Shown: positions 10,783-23,236 of the stretch, one piece after another
How positions within the stretch are numbered: position 1 is the stretch's first letter
How the letters are laid out: each line of letters begins with the position of its first letter
Origin: Phlebotomus papatasi
Taxonomy: Eukaryota; Arthropoda; Insecta; Diptera; Psychodidae
Length of the DNA: 64,000 bases
Direction: 5' to 3'
Assembly (NCBI RefSeq): GCF_024763615.1
Contig: NC_077224.1
Coordinates: 56,554,712 to 56,618,711, forward strand
The notes under the pieces: generated by a model
Seen by the model: only the letters and a program-made list of their open reading frames with translations
Told to the model about the DNA's origin: nothing
Databases searched by the model: none
Position numbers and translations under genes: made by a program

Positions 10783-13700
10783 ATGAATAGGAGACGTACA
10801 AATCTATCCTCAGTATTTAACATAGATACTGATACTGGTGGTGCATCTATGTCACTATCCGAGCGTGAAATTCATTCCCAAGACAATTTGCTTCATATGG
10901 ATTTCAGTGAGAGGAACACTTGCTTTGCCGACGAGGTAATTATTCCTGCAAATATTTAATATTTTATTTCACACCCATGTTTATATTTGTCTCCATTGGA
11001 TGCGGCTTAGTTCAAATTGTGGGGCACCCAGAGCGGAAATCGCACCTTGATTCAGAAGACTATTAATTTCATGCCATCTCGCTTCAAGCGCCAATTATCT
11101 CTCGATTCTCGGATCTCCGGTCCCAATCATGATAACGATATTGAAGAAATAACACAGCAAATTGAACAAAACAATCAACTTATGGCTGATAATCCACTAT
11201 CACGACACTTAAGAATGTGAGTATTCTGAGCCTCATAACATGAATCATCCTCCAGAGAACTTTCAGACTTCCAACTAGACAAAACTAATTCACGCCCAAT
11301 TGAGAACATTGATCATTCGAGTCGGCACTAATTGACCATATGTCATCGATTCTTTCAGCGAGAGAATTAAATCCCTCCCGCAGACCATCAATATTAAACG
11401 AGAGATTAGTGCAAAGCTCTCAACATCAGCCAGAAATCGCACAGACTCCAAGTCAATCAGCTACTGGCAAAGATTTAAGTATGCCTACAGAATTTTGAGG
11501 ACAAGACTGGGTGCTTTTCTTGCTAATATCCTTACCAATTTGGAAATTTGGTATGGATCGATGAGAAATATCGAGGGTCACTTTGGGAGTGGAGTCAGTG
11601 CCTACTTCAAATTCCTAAGATGGCTTTTTATCTCTTACTGCATCGTTGCTGTTCTTTGCTTTGGGTAAGTTTTGTTCACAAATCTAACAATTATTTGATA
11701 GAAGTAAAAAAATACATTTGATCTTTAAATATTCCAAAGATTTTCCAAAAAAAGCACCCTCACTTTTCCTTTTCCAACATTTTATTACTCGAACTCGAAG
11801 AGAAAGAACTGTAGGGGAGACTGGGGCAAAATTTGTCAAAAGGAAAATTTCAATATTCACTATTTTCTAAAATAAAAGAGACTGAGGATTGAAATTTTTA
11901 TTATAGATAGCCTTCATGAACTTTCTTAAACTTACAAAGTTTCAAGGGATTCAAAGAAGGATTATGTAAAATAAGAAATAATAAAATTTTGAGCCCTATT
12001 TTTGGAATATTTATAAAAAAAACAAAAATATTTTCGGAAAGATAATTTTATTGGGATTTTTCTGGGAGGTTTTTTTTAGACCAATGGCTTCTCACCGAAT
12101 TCTCAAACCTTCTTAATTCCCTTCATTAAGGAGTCGCCCACTTCCTCTCGAAATCCTGCAAGTTTTCAGCTGTCTGACCCTTTGGCTTACAGAAAATATC
12201 AATACTTATTAGCTCAATTTAAGCACATTTCTCATTAAGATAGACAAAAATTATCTTCGACAAAGTTATAGAGGAATAAATTTCCTATAAAAATATGTCT
12301 ATTTGATATTTTTAACATTTGCGTGAGTAAAATGTCACAAATTATCCGAAGACTGACAAAATTTGCCCCAGCAATTTTGAGAATCTTAACAAAACCGACT
12401 TTTAGAAAATGATTCGAAAATCACATTACTTTTGAGATAGAGGAAAATAGACTTCTGCAATGTTGTAAAGCAGTAAATTTCCTATAAGAATATGCTCATT
12501 ATAAAACGTTTTTCTCAGAGCTCGTGAAAGAATTAAATATGCGTTTTAACAAGTTTTGCCCCAGTCTCCCCTATCCACTTCTCTTTTCAACTCGTGACAC
12601 GACTAGAGGCCAAACGTTAAGAAATATCGACTTCCAGTCTTCGCCGACCCCCCTTTCCCCATAAGCCCATGTGTTTTTGGTTTATTTCGAAAACGATTTT
12701 CTTTCATTTTCGAATATGTTTTAGAGGTCAAGGCGAATATTTCGTCCCTGGACACCTATGTTCGAAAACCATTTCGATATCGAACTTTAGAACATCAAAC
12801 TTCCCAGCAAAACCACTTTGGAGGGCCTATTTTTCAACCGATTTGCTTAAATTTGGATTTTTTGAAATATCTTGAAATTTCCCACCCGATTGCATCAGAC
12901 TTAATCGGTCATGAGTCGGTATAGTACCCGTAATTAATGTATCTTCCTGTAAAATGTTTCAAATTTTTTTTTCGAAAGCTTGTGACACGGCTAGAGGCCA
13001 AACGGTAAGAAATATCAATTTACGGTCTTCGACGACTCACCATAAGTCGACATTATCTAGGACAATCTTTTTTCTATTCCCACCACCCTTCTCCTTCCCC
13101 TCCAAAACCATGTGTTTTTAGTTTATTCCGAAAACGGCTCCTACGATTTCTTTTATTTTCGAATAAATAAATTAATTTCGGACACCTATGTTCAAAAACT
13201 ACTTCGATATCGAATTTTAGAACATCAAAGTTTAACTACTTTCCAGGGCCTATTTTTCAACCGATTTCCTTAAATTTGGATTTTTTAAAAGATCTTGAAA
13301 TTTCCAGCCCGATTGCATCGGACGTAATCGGTCATGAGTCGGTATAGTACCCGTAATTGATGTTTCTTTCTGAAAAATGTTTCAAAAATATTTTTTCGAA
13401 AGCTTATGACACGGCTAGAGGCCAAACGGTAAGAGATATCAAGTTCCGGTCTTCGACGACCCCCCCCCCCCCAAGTCGACTCCTACGATTTCTTTCATTT
13501 TTGATTATGTTTTAGAGGTAGTCAAAGCGAATATTTCATCCTGGGACACCTAAATTCGAAATCCATTTCGATATCGAATTTTAGATCATCAAAGTTTAAC
13601 CACTTCGCGGAGGGCCTATTTTTCAATCGATTTACTTAAATTTGGATTTTTTTGAAAGATCTTGAAATTTCAGTAGTACTGACTTAATCAGGAGTGAATC

Positions 13701-16700
13701 GGTAGAATATCCGAATATTGCTACGGTAGAACATTCTGTCCGATAAGAGCATAGTTTGACTTTTGAAATATTCATATAATAAACCTAAAACAATGGTTGA
13801 ATTGGCCCAATCAATAAAAATAATGTAGGACCGCGGACTCTCTTTTACATTTGAATCATTTTTATTCAATATAAATTATATAAAATTTTCTAATGGGATT
13901 TTTAACCGACAAATTAATCACTGTTTACAATTCTTTTTTCTTGTTTCTTCTTTTTTATCACACACGATGAATATATTTAATTTTTTTGCGATATTCTAGG
14001 AATTTATTTCGGTGTAGGTTTATTTGTAGAATCTATTATTAAGATAGTGTTGATAAAATTACACCTAATGGAATAAGATCTCTTTCAAAGGGTTTTGGGT
14101 AGAGTAGTGAGTAGAATGAATAAGAAAAACAGTAATCACACTATAAATGTTTTATTCATAACAAATTTAAACTAATTTCTCTTCAGATTTATCGTTTTGC
14201 CGCAATTACTTCTTAACAAACACCATGGAGGCTTTAAACCCACCACAATGTTCAAGTTTTTGGACATTTTCACTGGAGAGGTAAGTTCTTCAACTGTTTT
14301 TCTACCCTCAAATTTCAATTAAGCAATTTCTGGGCATATTTTTCATGTCTCTCAGACGTCTAGGTAATTTTCCATGAGCGCTAATTCTTCATCGCGTGTT
14401 AAAATTAATAAGAGAAATAATACAATTGCGTACATATATATTTTTTTAAGGGCTATCTGACTACCACCGTCCTCTTTTACGGGGGATATTCCAATGAAAC
14501 TATCAGTATTATACCAAAGAATACCTACAATCTGCCAATGGGCTACTTTCTCACGATGATTTCTGTGTATTTAATAACATTTGTAATAATGTCCGTGTCA
14601 ATGGCAAGGTCATATCGACGGACATTTATTGAATCAAGTGGAATAACATCAACTTACGCTGACAAAATATTCTGTGCATGGGATTTTGGGATATCCAATG
14701 AAAAGATGGCTCGATTAGCACACAAATCACTCTTCAATGAACTTAGAGAGATGCTAAATGAATTGGAAAAGCCAAAATTGGATAAGACCTTCATTCAGAA
14801 ATTCTGGAATATAGCTTTGAAAATCTCATCGCATTTTCTTGTGCTATTCATGTTAGCGGGATTGGGAGTTGGAATGTGGACAATGCTGAAGTATTTTGAG
14901 GAAATAGAAGATGTTACAAGATCTTTCTCTTACCTGTATCTACCAATATCGATCAATTGTATCATGTTGGTAATGCAGATGGTTTTTGGATATATATCAA
15001 AAATGGAAGGCTATAAAAATCCAAGAACTAGAGTCCACATTACTTTAATGAGGAACTTCCTGCTAGAAGTGGTGATTATTGGAGTTTTACTCGGATTCTG
15101 GATATCAGATACAAAAGCCCAGGTAAATTCTTGCTTTATTTTTTTCTACTCAATTTCTGCGATAAAAAGAGAAATTATTATTGCTCGAACTCGAAAAGTA
15201 TACTATACGTTTTTAGCCTTTTTTTGATTTGCCCTGGGCCGGAACTCAAACGGCAAGAGATATCGAATTCGGATCTTAAGCGACCCCCTCTATCCCCGAG
15301 CCCCCAGCAAAGTGTTTTTTTTATATAGAGCTGCTTGAAGCCAATTCACAAATTGATCAGAAACTCAGCTTACACTTCTCAGAACAAGACCGCATTTAGA
15401 CAGATATATAGTATTATCCCTCTTTACAAGGCTCAGAGTCTTGCACACAAGGCTGGCCTCAATTTTGTGTAACGGTCACAATTGCAGAAAAATTCCCATA
15501 CGCATTTGTATGTGAAAGTAAGAAATTGGCTTCAACTTTGATGGCCACTCATCGGGGACTAGTCTATCCCTAATAAGTTAACATTGTCTTTAAACATATT
15601 TTAGCTGACTTTTCCTTCTACCCTTCGGGTCCCCTTAGGATCCCTTCCTATCTTTACCCTTACACGAATTGAATGAAAAACACAAATTTAATTTATTTTA
15701 AAAATGGTTTACAGACTCCATATTTAAAAAAAAAATTATTTTCGAACACTTTGGAGACAGACAACGTGAATATTTTATCCATAAAATAAACGCACATGAC
15801 TTAAAAACTTTCGACATCGAATTTTCGAAGAGCAAAATTAAGTCTCTCTGGAGGGCCTATTTCACAACCGATTTGTTTTAATTTGGAATTTTTTGGAAGA
15901 TCTTCAATACTCATAATTGATTTATCATTCTCGAATATTTTTTTTTTATTTTTGCTATTTTTCTGAAAGCTTATAAGTGGCTGGAGGGCAAACGGTAAAA
16001 GATTTCGTCCTCTGGTCTTTGATGAGTTTACCATCTTTTGATACTATCTAAGGCAGTGTTTTTAATTTTTTGGTTTATTATGTACTTAACAGCTCAAACT
16101 TCACAAAGAGAACAAAATAATCCCTCGATTTGGAGTTATATATATAAACATTTAGATTCCTTACTTTTACTCCTTACGCTTTTCAAATTTGGCAATCTAA
16201 GACCATCTTCAGACTAGAGGTTTAGCCCAGTTCCCGAGGGTCTCAAAACCTTAAACAGCGACCGATTTTATTGATTTTTCAAAATGTAATAGGTCATTTG
16301 CCCTTAATAATCCAATCCTAAGTCAAAATTTTCCAAAAAATCTTGAATGAAGAGAAATTAGAGAAGTTAAGCCATATGGATAAGCCTTGGGTCTGAAGCC
16401 CGTATAAAGCTTTGAGGTTTTTCGACGTCACGCTGTTTGTTACTCTGACCGTCTGTATGTTACCACATCTACAGGGCAAATGGTTAGAGGGAGAGACTTA
16501 GGACCATTATAGAACCATCCATAAGTCGGCCTATAAATATTAACATGCCCCTCGTATATCTTCTATGTCTCCCCTTCCTCATCAAAACTATTGATTGCTC
16601 GAAATCGCGTTGAGTGATTTTTTTTTAATTTTTGGATATACTTTTAAGAAATTACCTAGGCGGACATTTCGTCCACCGTTGCGTCATTCCTTCACCGTTC

Positions 16701-18836
16701 ATTTATTCCTTTAATATTTGACCTTATTTTAAAGTTAAATAGAGTCTAGAGAGTGGTTCTTTCGAAGGGAATAGTAACATTTTTGTGTTTACTGGAAAGG
16801 TCTTGAAATTTTTAGCAAGTCTTAAGCGGTTCCAATCGGTTATGAACAGGTTCATAATCAATAAGTAGTTTTTGTTCAAAATCAATTCTATAATTTCTGA
16901 GTTATTTTGAGCGATTTTTTGAGTCATTTAGGCCGTTTAGGAACCTATTGAAATTGGTTTTGAACTGGGAAACGGTAAATATGATGCGAAAGTACGTTTG
17001 AGCTATAGCATCTAAGTCACGAGTTCGAGTATTTCTCAAAGCATACACTGCCACCCCTTTTAGGTTTTCTTGAAGATCACATCTATCAATCACCTATGAT
17101 CGATCAGATATTCACAGGGCGCATGTTTTGAACAAATGATTATCGCAGAATTGATTTTTTTAATAAAATATTTCTTGAAAATAAAATTAGGGGATTTTTT
17201 TTATATATAGTGCTGGGAAACGTCGATTGGCCAGGAGATTTATCGTCTTGTCATTGTGGATTTTGTGATATCAATTGTCGGTGTGACAATATATCAAATT
17301 GGGAAATCTCTCCTGTCAAGGTAAATACCTATATAACAATATAATCTCACCCCTCAATTCTGAGATAAATTTTTAAGCTCTAAATCAGTCTTTAAAGTCT
17401 GATTCATATTTATTTTCCGATAGAAATCTTTAATTTTAAGGGCAGAATCACATTGACAGGAAAATGCTCACCGTATTTCGTTAATTTACGCATTTTCATT
17501 GCAATTCTTACGCAAATTTTCCATTACCGTATTACCTTATCTCATACTCGGTGGCACTAGGTGAAAATATAAGAAAATTGAAGAAATAAAACGAAAATGC
17601 GATAAACGCTGAGCAAAAAAAACTGTACGATTAATTTCTCGTAGTTTTCTTTGCTCACCGTTTATCGTATTTTCGTTTTATTTCTTCAATTTTCTTATAA
17701 TTATTTTCACCTATAGTGCCACCGAGTATGAGATAAGGTAATAGGGTAATGGAAAATTTGCGCAAGAATTGAAATGAAAATGCCTAAATTAATGAAATAC
17801 GGTGAGGCTACGGAGAGCATTTTATTGTCAATGTGATTCTGCCCTAAAGCTCATAAAATTTCTTCAAGCTTTTAAGAATCTTTACAGTAACGAAGTTATA
17901 GAAAAAGTGTTAAATACTTTAAAATTACTTTAATTTTAAAACTGATCGCGAAGATCTTTTGAGCCTTTTATTGTAAATCTATTATTTTTGCATGATATAA
18001 TTAATGTATATGTATAGTATCTTTAAGTTTTCTTTTTCTTAGAGAACTTGCGGATAAATCAGAATAATGGAAAGATGTTTATCTAGGTGTATTTTTATTT
18101 CTATATAGATCATTTCCATCGATCGGAGCACCAGAATTTGATATTTCTCAAGCAAGTCTTAGTTTGGTTTTCAATCAAACTCTCCTATTTATTGGATTAC
18201 TCTACTCACCGATTCTTCCTGTGATTGTGATCATCAAGATGATCCTTATGTTTTACATTCTCAAGGCTATTCTCATTAAGTACTGCAAACCACCGGCTAA
18301 ATTGTGGAAATCCACTCAAACACACACTCTCTACTTGGTGATGAGCTTCCTCTCACTTCTGGGTGTACTTGTCGCGAATGGCTATATCATGACTCAGTAA
18401 GAAATCTTTAGCGATCTTTATCAACATTTTCTTTAATAAGATTTTCTATGACATTTTCCAGGGTTAAAGTGAGTAAATCATGTGGTCCTTTCCGCAATTT
18501 TGACTTCATGTATGAAATCATCACGCTAAACATTGCTAAATTGACTAAAGATCATCTCTTCTGGAGAATTGTTGTGTCCATTACACGACCAGCTTTTGTG
18601 GGAGGAATTTTGTTGGGAATGTGGTAAGTACTTCTGATGATTCTTTTAGCGAATACCTTGGTATAATTATTTTCGTATTTAGTGTTATTGTGTACTACTT
18701 ACGCTCAAAATCACGAGCAAGAATTGGCATGGTGAAACTCCTCAAGGAGATGCTGTATATGGAAGCGAGAGATAAAGAATTCCTCCTTGGTCATATCATG
18801 AAATTAGCCCAACAATCTGACAGTCATGCTGAATAA
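10783..18836 (+). CDS. Transmembrane channel-like (TMC) protein, TMC5/7-like
   Basis: Nine exons join without a frame break: 10783-10935, 11011-11216, 11359-11664, 14187-14280, 14451-15122, 17211-17320, 18109-18396, 18462-18623, 18683-18836, giving 714 aa. The TMC-domain signature is read at residues 478-486 as CWETSIGQE, followed by IYRLVIVDFVISIVGV. Hydrophobic helices are visible in exons 3-9 (for example FLRWLFISYCIVAVLCFG, YFLTMISVYLITFVIMSV, FLVLFMLAGLGVGMWTML), between a polar N-terminus of about 170 aa and a charged C-terminal tail. TMC proteins are multi-pass membrane proteins related to the TMEM16 fold; some form mechanotransduction channels. The length is like the short TMC4-8 group, far below Drosophila Tmc. 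Channel activity is inferred from family only. Introns 3, 5 and 6 hold tandem repeats and foldback elements. Confidence 0.93.
11812..12573. mobile_element. TA-GGGG element, subfamily GGCAAAATTTGTCA, in TMC intron 3
   Basis: Left TAGGGGAGACTGGGGCAAAA, right TTTTGCCCCAGTCTCCCCTA, an exact 20-base inverted tip pair. It is about 760 bp with no coding frame. A second, left-truncated copy is at 58650-59156. Confidence 0.9.
12580..13720. repeat. Tandem repeat of about 410 bp, 2.7 copies, TMC intron 3
   Basis: Each unit contains GACACGGCTAGAGGCCAAAC, GGTCTTCGACGACC, GTTTTAGAGGT, ATTTCGATATCGAA, GAGGGCCTATTTTTCAA and GGTCATGAGTCGGTATAGTA, spaced alike in the blocks near 12590, 12975 and 13400. Fragments of the same sequence are scattered elsewhere in the window. 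Confidence 0.8.
15190..17110. repeat. Dispersed relatives of the 410-bp repeat in TMC intron 5
   Basis: Words such as AAACGGTAAAAGATTTCG, GGTCTTTGATGA, GAGGGCCTATTTCACAACCG and TTTGGAATTTTTTGGAAGATC recur in diverged order. No open frame of note. The remainder of the intron up to 17210 shows nothing else. Confidence 0.5.
17437..17846. mobile_element. Foldback element in TMC intron 6
   Basis: TAAGGGCAGAATCACATTG at the left faces CAATGTGATTCTGCCCTA at the right. The arms remain complementary for about 180 bases (ACCTTATCTCATACTCGGTG against CACCGAGTATGAGATAAGGT), around a short centre near 17635. TA flanks and the GGGC tip resemble the TA-GGGG elements. Confidence 0.85.
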
Positions 18837-20039
18837 TTTATCAGAAGAGACTAGCAATTAAGGAGACTGAATCCGAAAGGCTTCTTTATTAATTTAATTG
18901 GTGAAGGCACTATAACAGTTAAAATAATTTTTGTTCAAGCACAAATATGTTCCTTCCTTGAAAGAAAAACGTATTACGATAGGGAGATAATCTTTAAATG
19001 AAAGATTAAAGGAATGACAAATTTTAAATCAATCCCTCTTATTATTCAAAAAGGTTTTATGCAGATCTACCTAGACCATCTTTTGCGAACTGTGATCCAT
19101 TGACGTTGAACCCAGATACTTTCCTAGCTAGTAAAACAGCAAAGCACAAATAAGTCTTTACAATTTCATTTTGTTTTTCTTTTCGTTGGACCAAGATTTA
19201 TAATCCTTTGTAGTCTTAAGTGATCTCTAAATATCCGTGTTTTATTTGGATCATCTATATCCAAATACGACAATTGGTAAGATTTTGGCATAAGTTTTTT
19301 TTCTGCTGTTCAAAAGACTTTTTTTTCTTGCTAGCCCCATAGCTCAAACACTGAGAGAAATCCGAAAAAGTTAAAATAACTTTCCGGAAATGTTAATTTT
19401 ACCCAGCAGTATTGATCCATAATCGGTGTAAATATTACCCTTTTTAGGTGTATTAGGGGTTAAAGTAACCCCTTTTCATGTTAATTTTATCCTTAAAAAG
19501 GTGTAAAATTAACATTAAAAAATGTTGATATATTTTTACACCTAAATAGTGTTTAAGTTATGAGGAAAACAAGTTAATCGCACACTTTTTTTTTAGTAAA
19601 ATAACCCGACCTACCTCCCCCAATGTGTTTATTCTCGTTTTTCCTGATTATCAGGGTAGCAAAGATTAAATTTTTTCCGTTTTTGTGATTGAAGGATGAC
19701 TCAAGAAAAATTTGCCTGGAACAAACCCAAACAAACCATATCCCTATCTCTTCATTTTCCCTTGAATTTCCCAGATTTTTCACATAAATATCCTTCAAAT
19801 ACATAAAAAGGATGCCTAGGACGATATACCTTTACAAAAATATTCTTCTTGATGGAAAAAGAGTAAGAATCTCTGAAGATCTTAAGGTCCTAAAACGTAT
19901 CGTTATCTAAAAATCACATATACAAAAAAAAATAGATTAAAAAAAATAACATTATACCCAATTAAACCGCAGAAAATTTATTAATTTCTTCCAATATTGT
20001 AGTTGTGAAATATTAATTAAGAAACTACTTTTATATTAA
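18837..20039. other. Spacer downstream of TMC
   Basis: It holds the 3' UTR of TMC and one MITE copy (19349-19592). I see no gene and no clear AATAAA near the TMC stop. Confidence 0.5.
19349..19592 (-). mobile_element. MITE, CACTGAGA family, copy 3 (reverse)
   Basis: It starts CACTGAGAGAAATCCGAAAA and runs through the family interior in reverse. The far tip is eroded (AATCGCACACTTTTTTTTTAG, no CTCAGTG). Confidence 0.8.
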
Positions 20040-20870
20040 GAATTTTAAGTTTCATTATTGTATACCATTCAGCACATTTCCGCCAAAAGGGAGTCCAGTT
20101 TCTTTCCTTTGTACCACTTCTCATATTTTTTTGCAAACTGATGATACCTTTCACCGTGCTCGTCTGATTCAGTGGCCTTTTGTCTTTGGAAGACATCGAA
20201 GTGGCAGTGCAAGAAGTAATTGTTAAAGCTTCAAAAACTAAAAGCATTTCTTCCACAAGTTCTTTGGCATTTTCTGATCTTCTGGTTTCTAAACAATTGT
20301 GAATAACTTTTTTAATGCATTACCATGCATTTTTTTTCTTTTGGGAGCAAAGAATTGGCGAACTCCGTGTCTTTTTCAAGTTTTCGATAGTCCGTTGAAA
20401 ATTCTTTCTTTTATTTTTGCAATGCTAAAATGTGGAAAAAAATTTTCATGCGCTGAAAAGCATCTTGCTGTTGATTCAGTGCTTTAATAATTTTTTTAAC
20501 AATACCCAGTTTTAAGTGAAACGGAGGGAGCAAAATTTTATCTTTTGGCATATGCTTATGCTTGAATTGTCCAATGTCTGTTTTTTCTGTGACATGCAGC
20601 TTCGTTTTGTATACTAATTGCATTGGTCTCGAGAATCTCACAAGCATAAGTAAGACATTTATTTTGTGTACCTTGTTTGCATACCAGATTATTAGAGATT
20701 AGAACTACAACCTTTAAATCTCCAGAAATTCGCCACCGGTGCTCACTGTATTTGAGTTCGGTCAGTAATCTTTTTAAACTGACATAGGACTCCTTTGTGT
20801 CAGTGCTAGCGATAGGAATTGGGATCCTTGAATTATCCGCGTCTAATGCCCTAGACACACTTACGACTAA
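20040..20870 (-). pseudogene. Decayed copy of an uncharacterised arthropod/Hydra multi-copy protein family
   Basis: Fragments in three frames line up in order on the minus strand. They are SLKRLLTELKYSEHRWRISGDLKVV (20700-20790), then KILLPPFHLKLGIVKKIIKAL (20480-20545), then SDEHGERYHQFAKKYEKWYKG (20085-20175). I recall this order of motifs (LKY.EH.W..C.DLK; LPPLHIKLG; SDEHGERFHQD) from large families of uncharacterised proteins in insects and Hydra that look transposon-derived. Here there are several frameshifts and no complete frame. The middle zinc-ligand region (C-rich) is lost or scrambled. Host function is not implied. Confidence 0.55.
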
Positions 20871-21458
20871 AGTTTATAGATGACTAAGCTCGTTCATAGC
20901 CAAGACAGTTCCTGACACACTACAAATTATGCTTAGCATTCACTGGTATCCACAAAACATAGCTAGCACATAACGGTGCTATCGCATTAGGATTTTTCAC
21001 GATTTAATTTTAAATTTAATTGAGCCAATTGAGCATTAAGATTTCTAGAATTTACTTGAAAATTCTCACAGCCTGTACGTAAGAAATTTACTCAATTTTA
21101 AATAGTGCTGCGAGAGTTTTGTTTGTGAATGACTCCGGAAAATCTGTAATAGTATTTAAAATGTCTTATAAGTCACTTATCTATTATTCAGAAGGATCCC
21201 TAAATCCAGAAGAAAGGCTTTTGGGCAAAGGGGCTAACGAAGAGACTCTCATCTCTCATACAATCTTGTTGAAAATCTGTATGAAGTCATCCCAACTACG
21301 ATTTCGTGACACAATAATTTCTTTCGAATTGCTTTGGATGAACTCAGCAAATTACTCCCGCTACTGAAGCTTCACTCGCGTACAAGTTTATCACTAATCA
21401 CTGTACTTATTTAATTTTTTTTTGGCCACAAATAATTATTAATTACGAATGAATAAAT

Positions 21459-21974
21459 TTAACACTTTAACGACGAGACACTTTCTACGGATCGAAAATC
21501 AACAATAAAAATTAAACCGATAAACAAAATTTGTGAAACGTTTTACATCTAACTTTGGAAAGTTCAACAGAGTCTGATTCGGTGCATTTTTCACCTCTAC
21601 GTGCGATAGGGACAAAAAAAACCCGAAACAAGTAATTTTTCTGACAATAACAATCAATAATAATTTTCAGTCTAATGAAAATATTACGTATGAGTAATGC
21701 ATTTTTATTCCCAAAAGGGTTTTGCTGAAAAAAAATGGAAGTATAAAAAATAATCAAAATCATTTTTCAATATGAGAATTCAAAAATTCGCAATTTTTAA
21801 GCTTAAATATTTAGTATACAGCAATTAACTGGAGATTGGCAAAAAATATCCTAGATTCGTTCAACCTTCTGCTTGCAATTACGTACAAACATAAGGAAAA
21901 ATTAACTTTAGGTAGTCAGGAAAAATTATTTTCTTTATGGGACACCGGTGTTCCAATCGTCCTTAAAGGGTTAA
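21459..21974. mobile_element. TTAA-flanked element, CCCTTTAAGGACG family, reverse copy
   Basis: TTAACACTTTAACGACGAGAC at the left and CGTCCTTAAAGGGTTAA at the right, with ACACCGGTGTTCCAATCG inside. It carries the reverse of the interior seen at 9170-9290 (TCTGATTCGG, AAACCGATAAACAAA), without the two nested elements. Confidence 0.8.
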
Positions 21975-23236
21975 TAAGAACAATTTTCTTGAAAAGACTA
22001 CTTGTTTAACTAAAATAAAATTAAAATGAATGAGCAATTTTAACATTTTAATTTGCTGAATTCAAATTTAATTGAGCAACTACTTTTATGCTATTTTAGT
22101 ATATTTAAACAAGTTTTGATGGGCCAAGCATTAGTTTATATCAATAAATAAGCGAAAATCTATCAATTCAAATGATTTTTAATACAAAATAACGCACAGG
22201 AACAATTCACCTGAAAATTAAATAGAATTGACAAATTGAAAAATTCCTAGTGCAATAGCACGGTAAAGATTCGTCCTAAAAAATCGTTCAAAATATCCGT
22301 CTTAGAAAAAGTTAAAACGGAGAAAGGGCAAAAGAACGGTTAAACATTGCATTATTCAATAAAAGTTTTCAAAAATCATTAATCATTTCAAATAAATATA
22401 CTGAAAATAAGAACATTAAAAAAAAACTAATTTTATTGTTTGTTTTTAAAATCTTCAGGCAGTTTTCGTAAGCAGATTCATCTCAAATACCATAAGCTTA
22501 ATTATTAGCTAGTCACTGTTTCTTTTTTTAATCAAAGTTCGTTGCAAGTCCGAAAGTTTTTTTTAGAAATGTTTTTTTTATTTAACACTGACATGCTAAC
22601 TTACAAAATTGCGTTAACATGTTTGTTATAATGATTTATCTTTGTACCATGATGGTGCAATACCCACCTGATAATGTTGTTTTTTTTTTGTATTTTTGAA
22701 AATTTTTATGGGGAAGTGGGCTGAATTGAAAACACTATTTTCGCATATTTTTTTTAAACTGAACCTAGTCATAATTTAATTTAGATCCACATTTTTTGTA
22801 TATCTAATTACATTATGCCAAAAACCTAGCTTCTTTTAGAGAAATATGCGAAAGAATAGGGTTTTCTGCTGCTCCTATTATCTAATTTCATTTTAAAGCT
22901 AACATTAAAAAAATCTAAAACATCCCTAACGTAATATTTCTTTCAAGGATTATAATTTATTTTAATGAATATAATTAATGTATGATATTGCAAATAAAAT
23001 ATAAAGTAAAAGATTCTCATGTCTGAAAAGCTTTTTTCTGCTGACCAGGAGAGCCACTCAAGATGATTAGATTAGATGAGGTAAAACAGGTGTACAAAAT
23101 GACAAGATAAAGTGGTATATTGGGCCCAATTGAACCACCATTGAGTTCCCAATTAAGCGGTAACAGAGGAAAAGGCATTGAAGTGTGTGATTATTTAGTG
23201 AACTGTGCTCGAAGTGACTGGACGTGAAATGGAAAT
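21975..23236. other. AT-rich spacer upstream of NPC1b
   Basis: No gene seen. The last 150 bases must contain the NPC1b promoter and 5' UTR. GATTAGATTAGATGAG at 23064-23079 and AGATAA at 23105 are the only motif-like strings. Confidence 0.45.
23105..23110 (+). promoter_or_regulatory. Candidate GATA-factor site upstream of NPC1b
   Basis: AGATAA matches the WGATAR consensus 127 bp upstream of the NPC1b start codon. GATA factors drive many insect midgut genes, so the site would fit a midgut sterol transporter. A single 6-base match has little weight by itself. Confidence 0.25.

Noticed and set aside
17000..17040. GAGTTCGAGT resembling a tRNA T-loop
   Set aside because: No acceptor stem, D-arm or anticodon arm could be folded around it.
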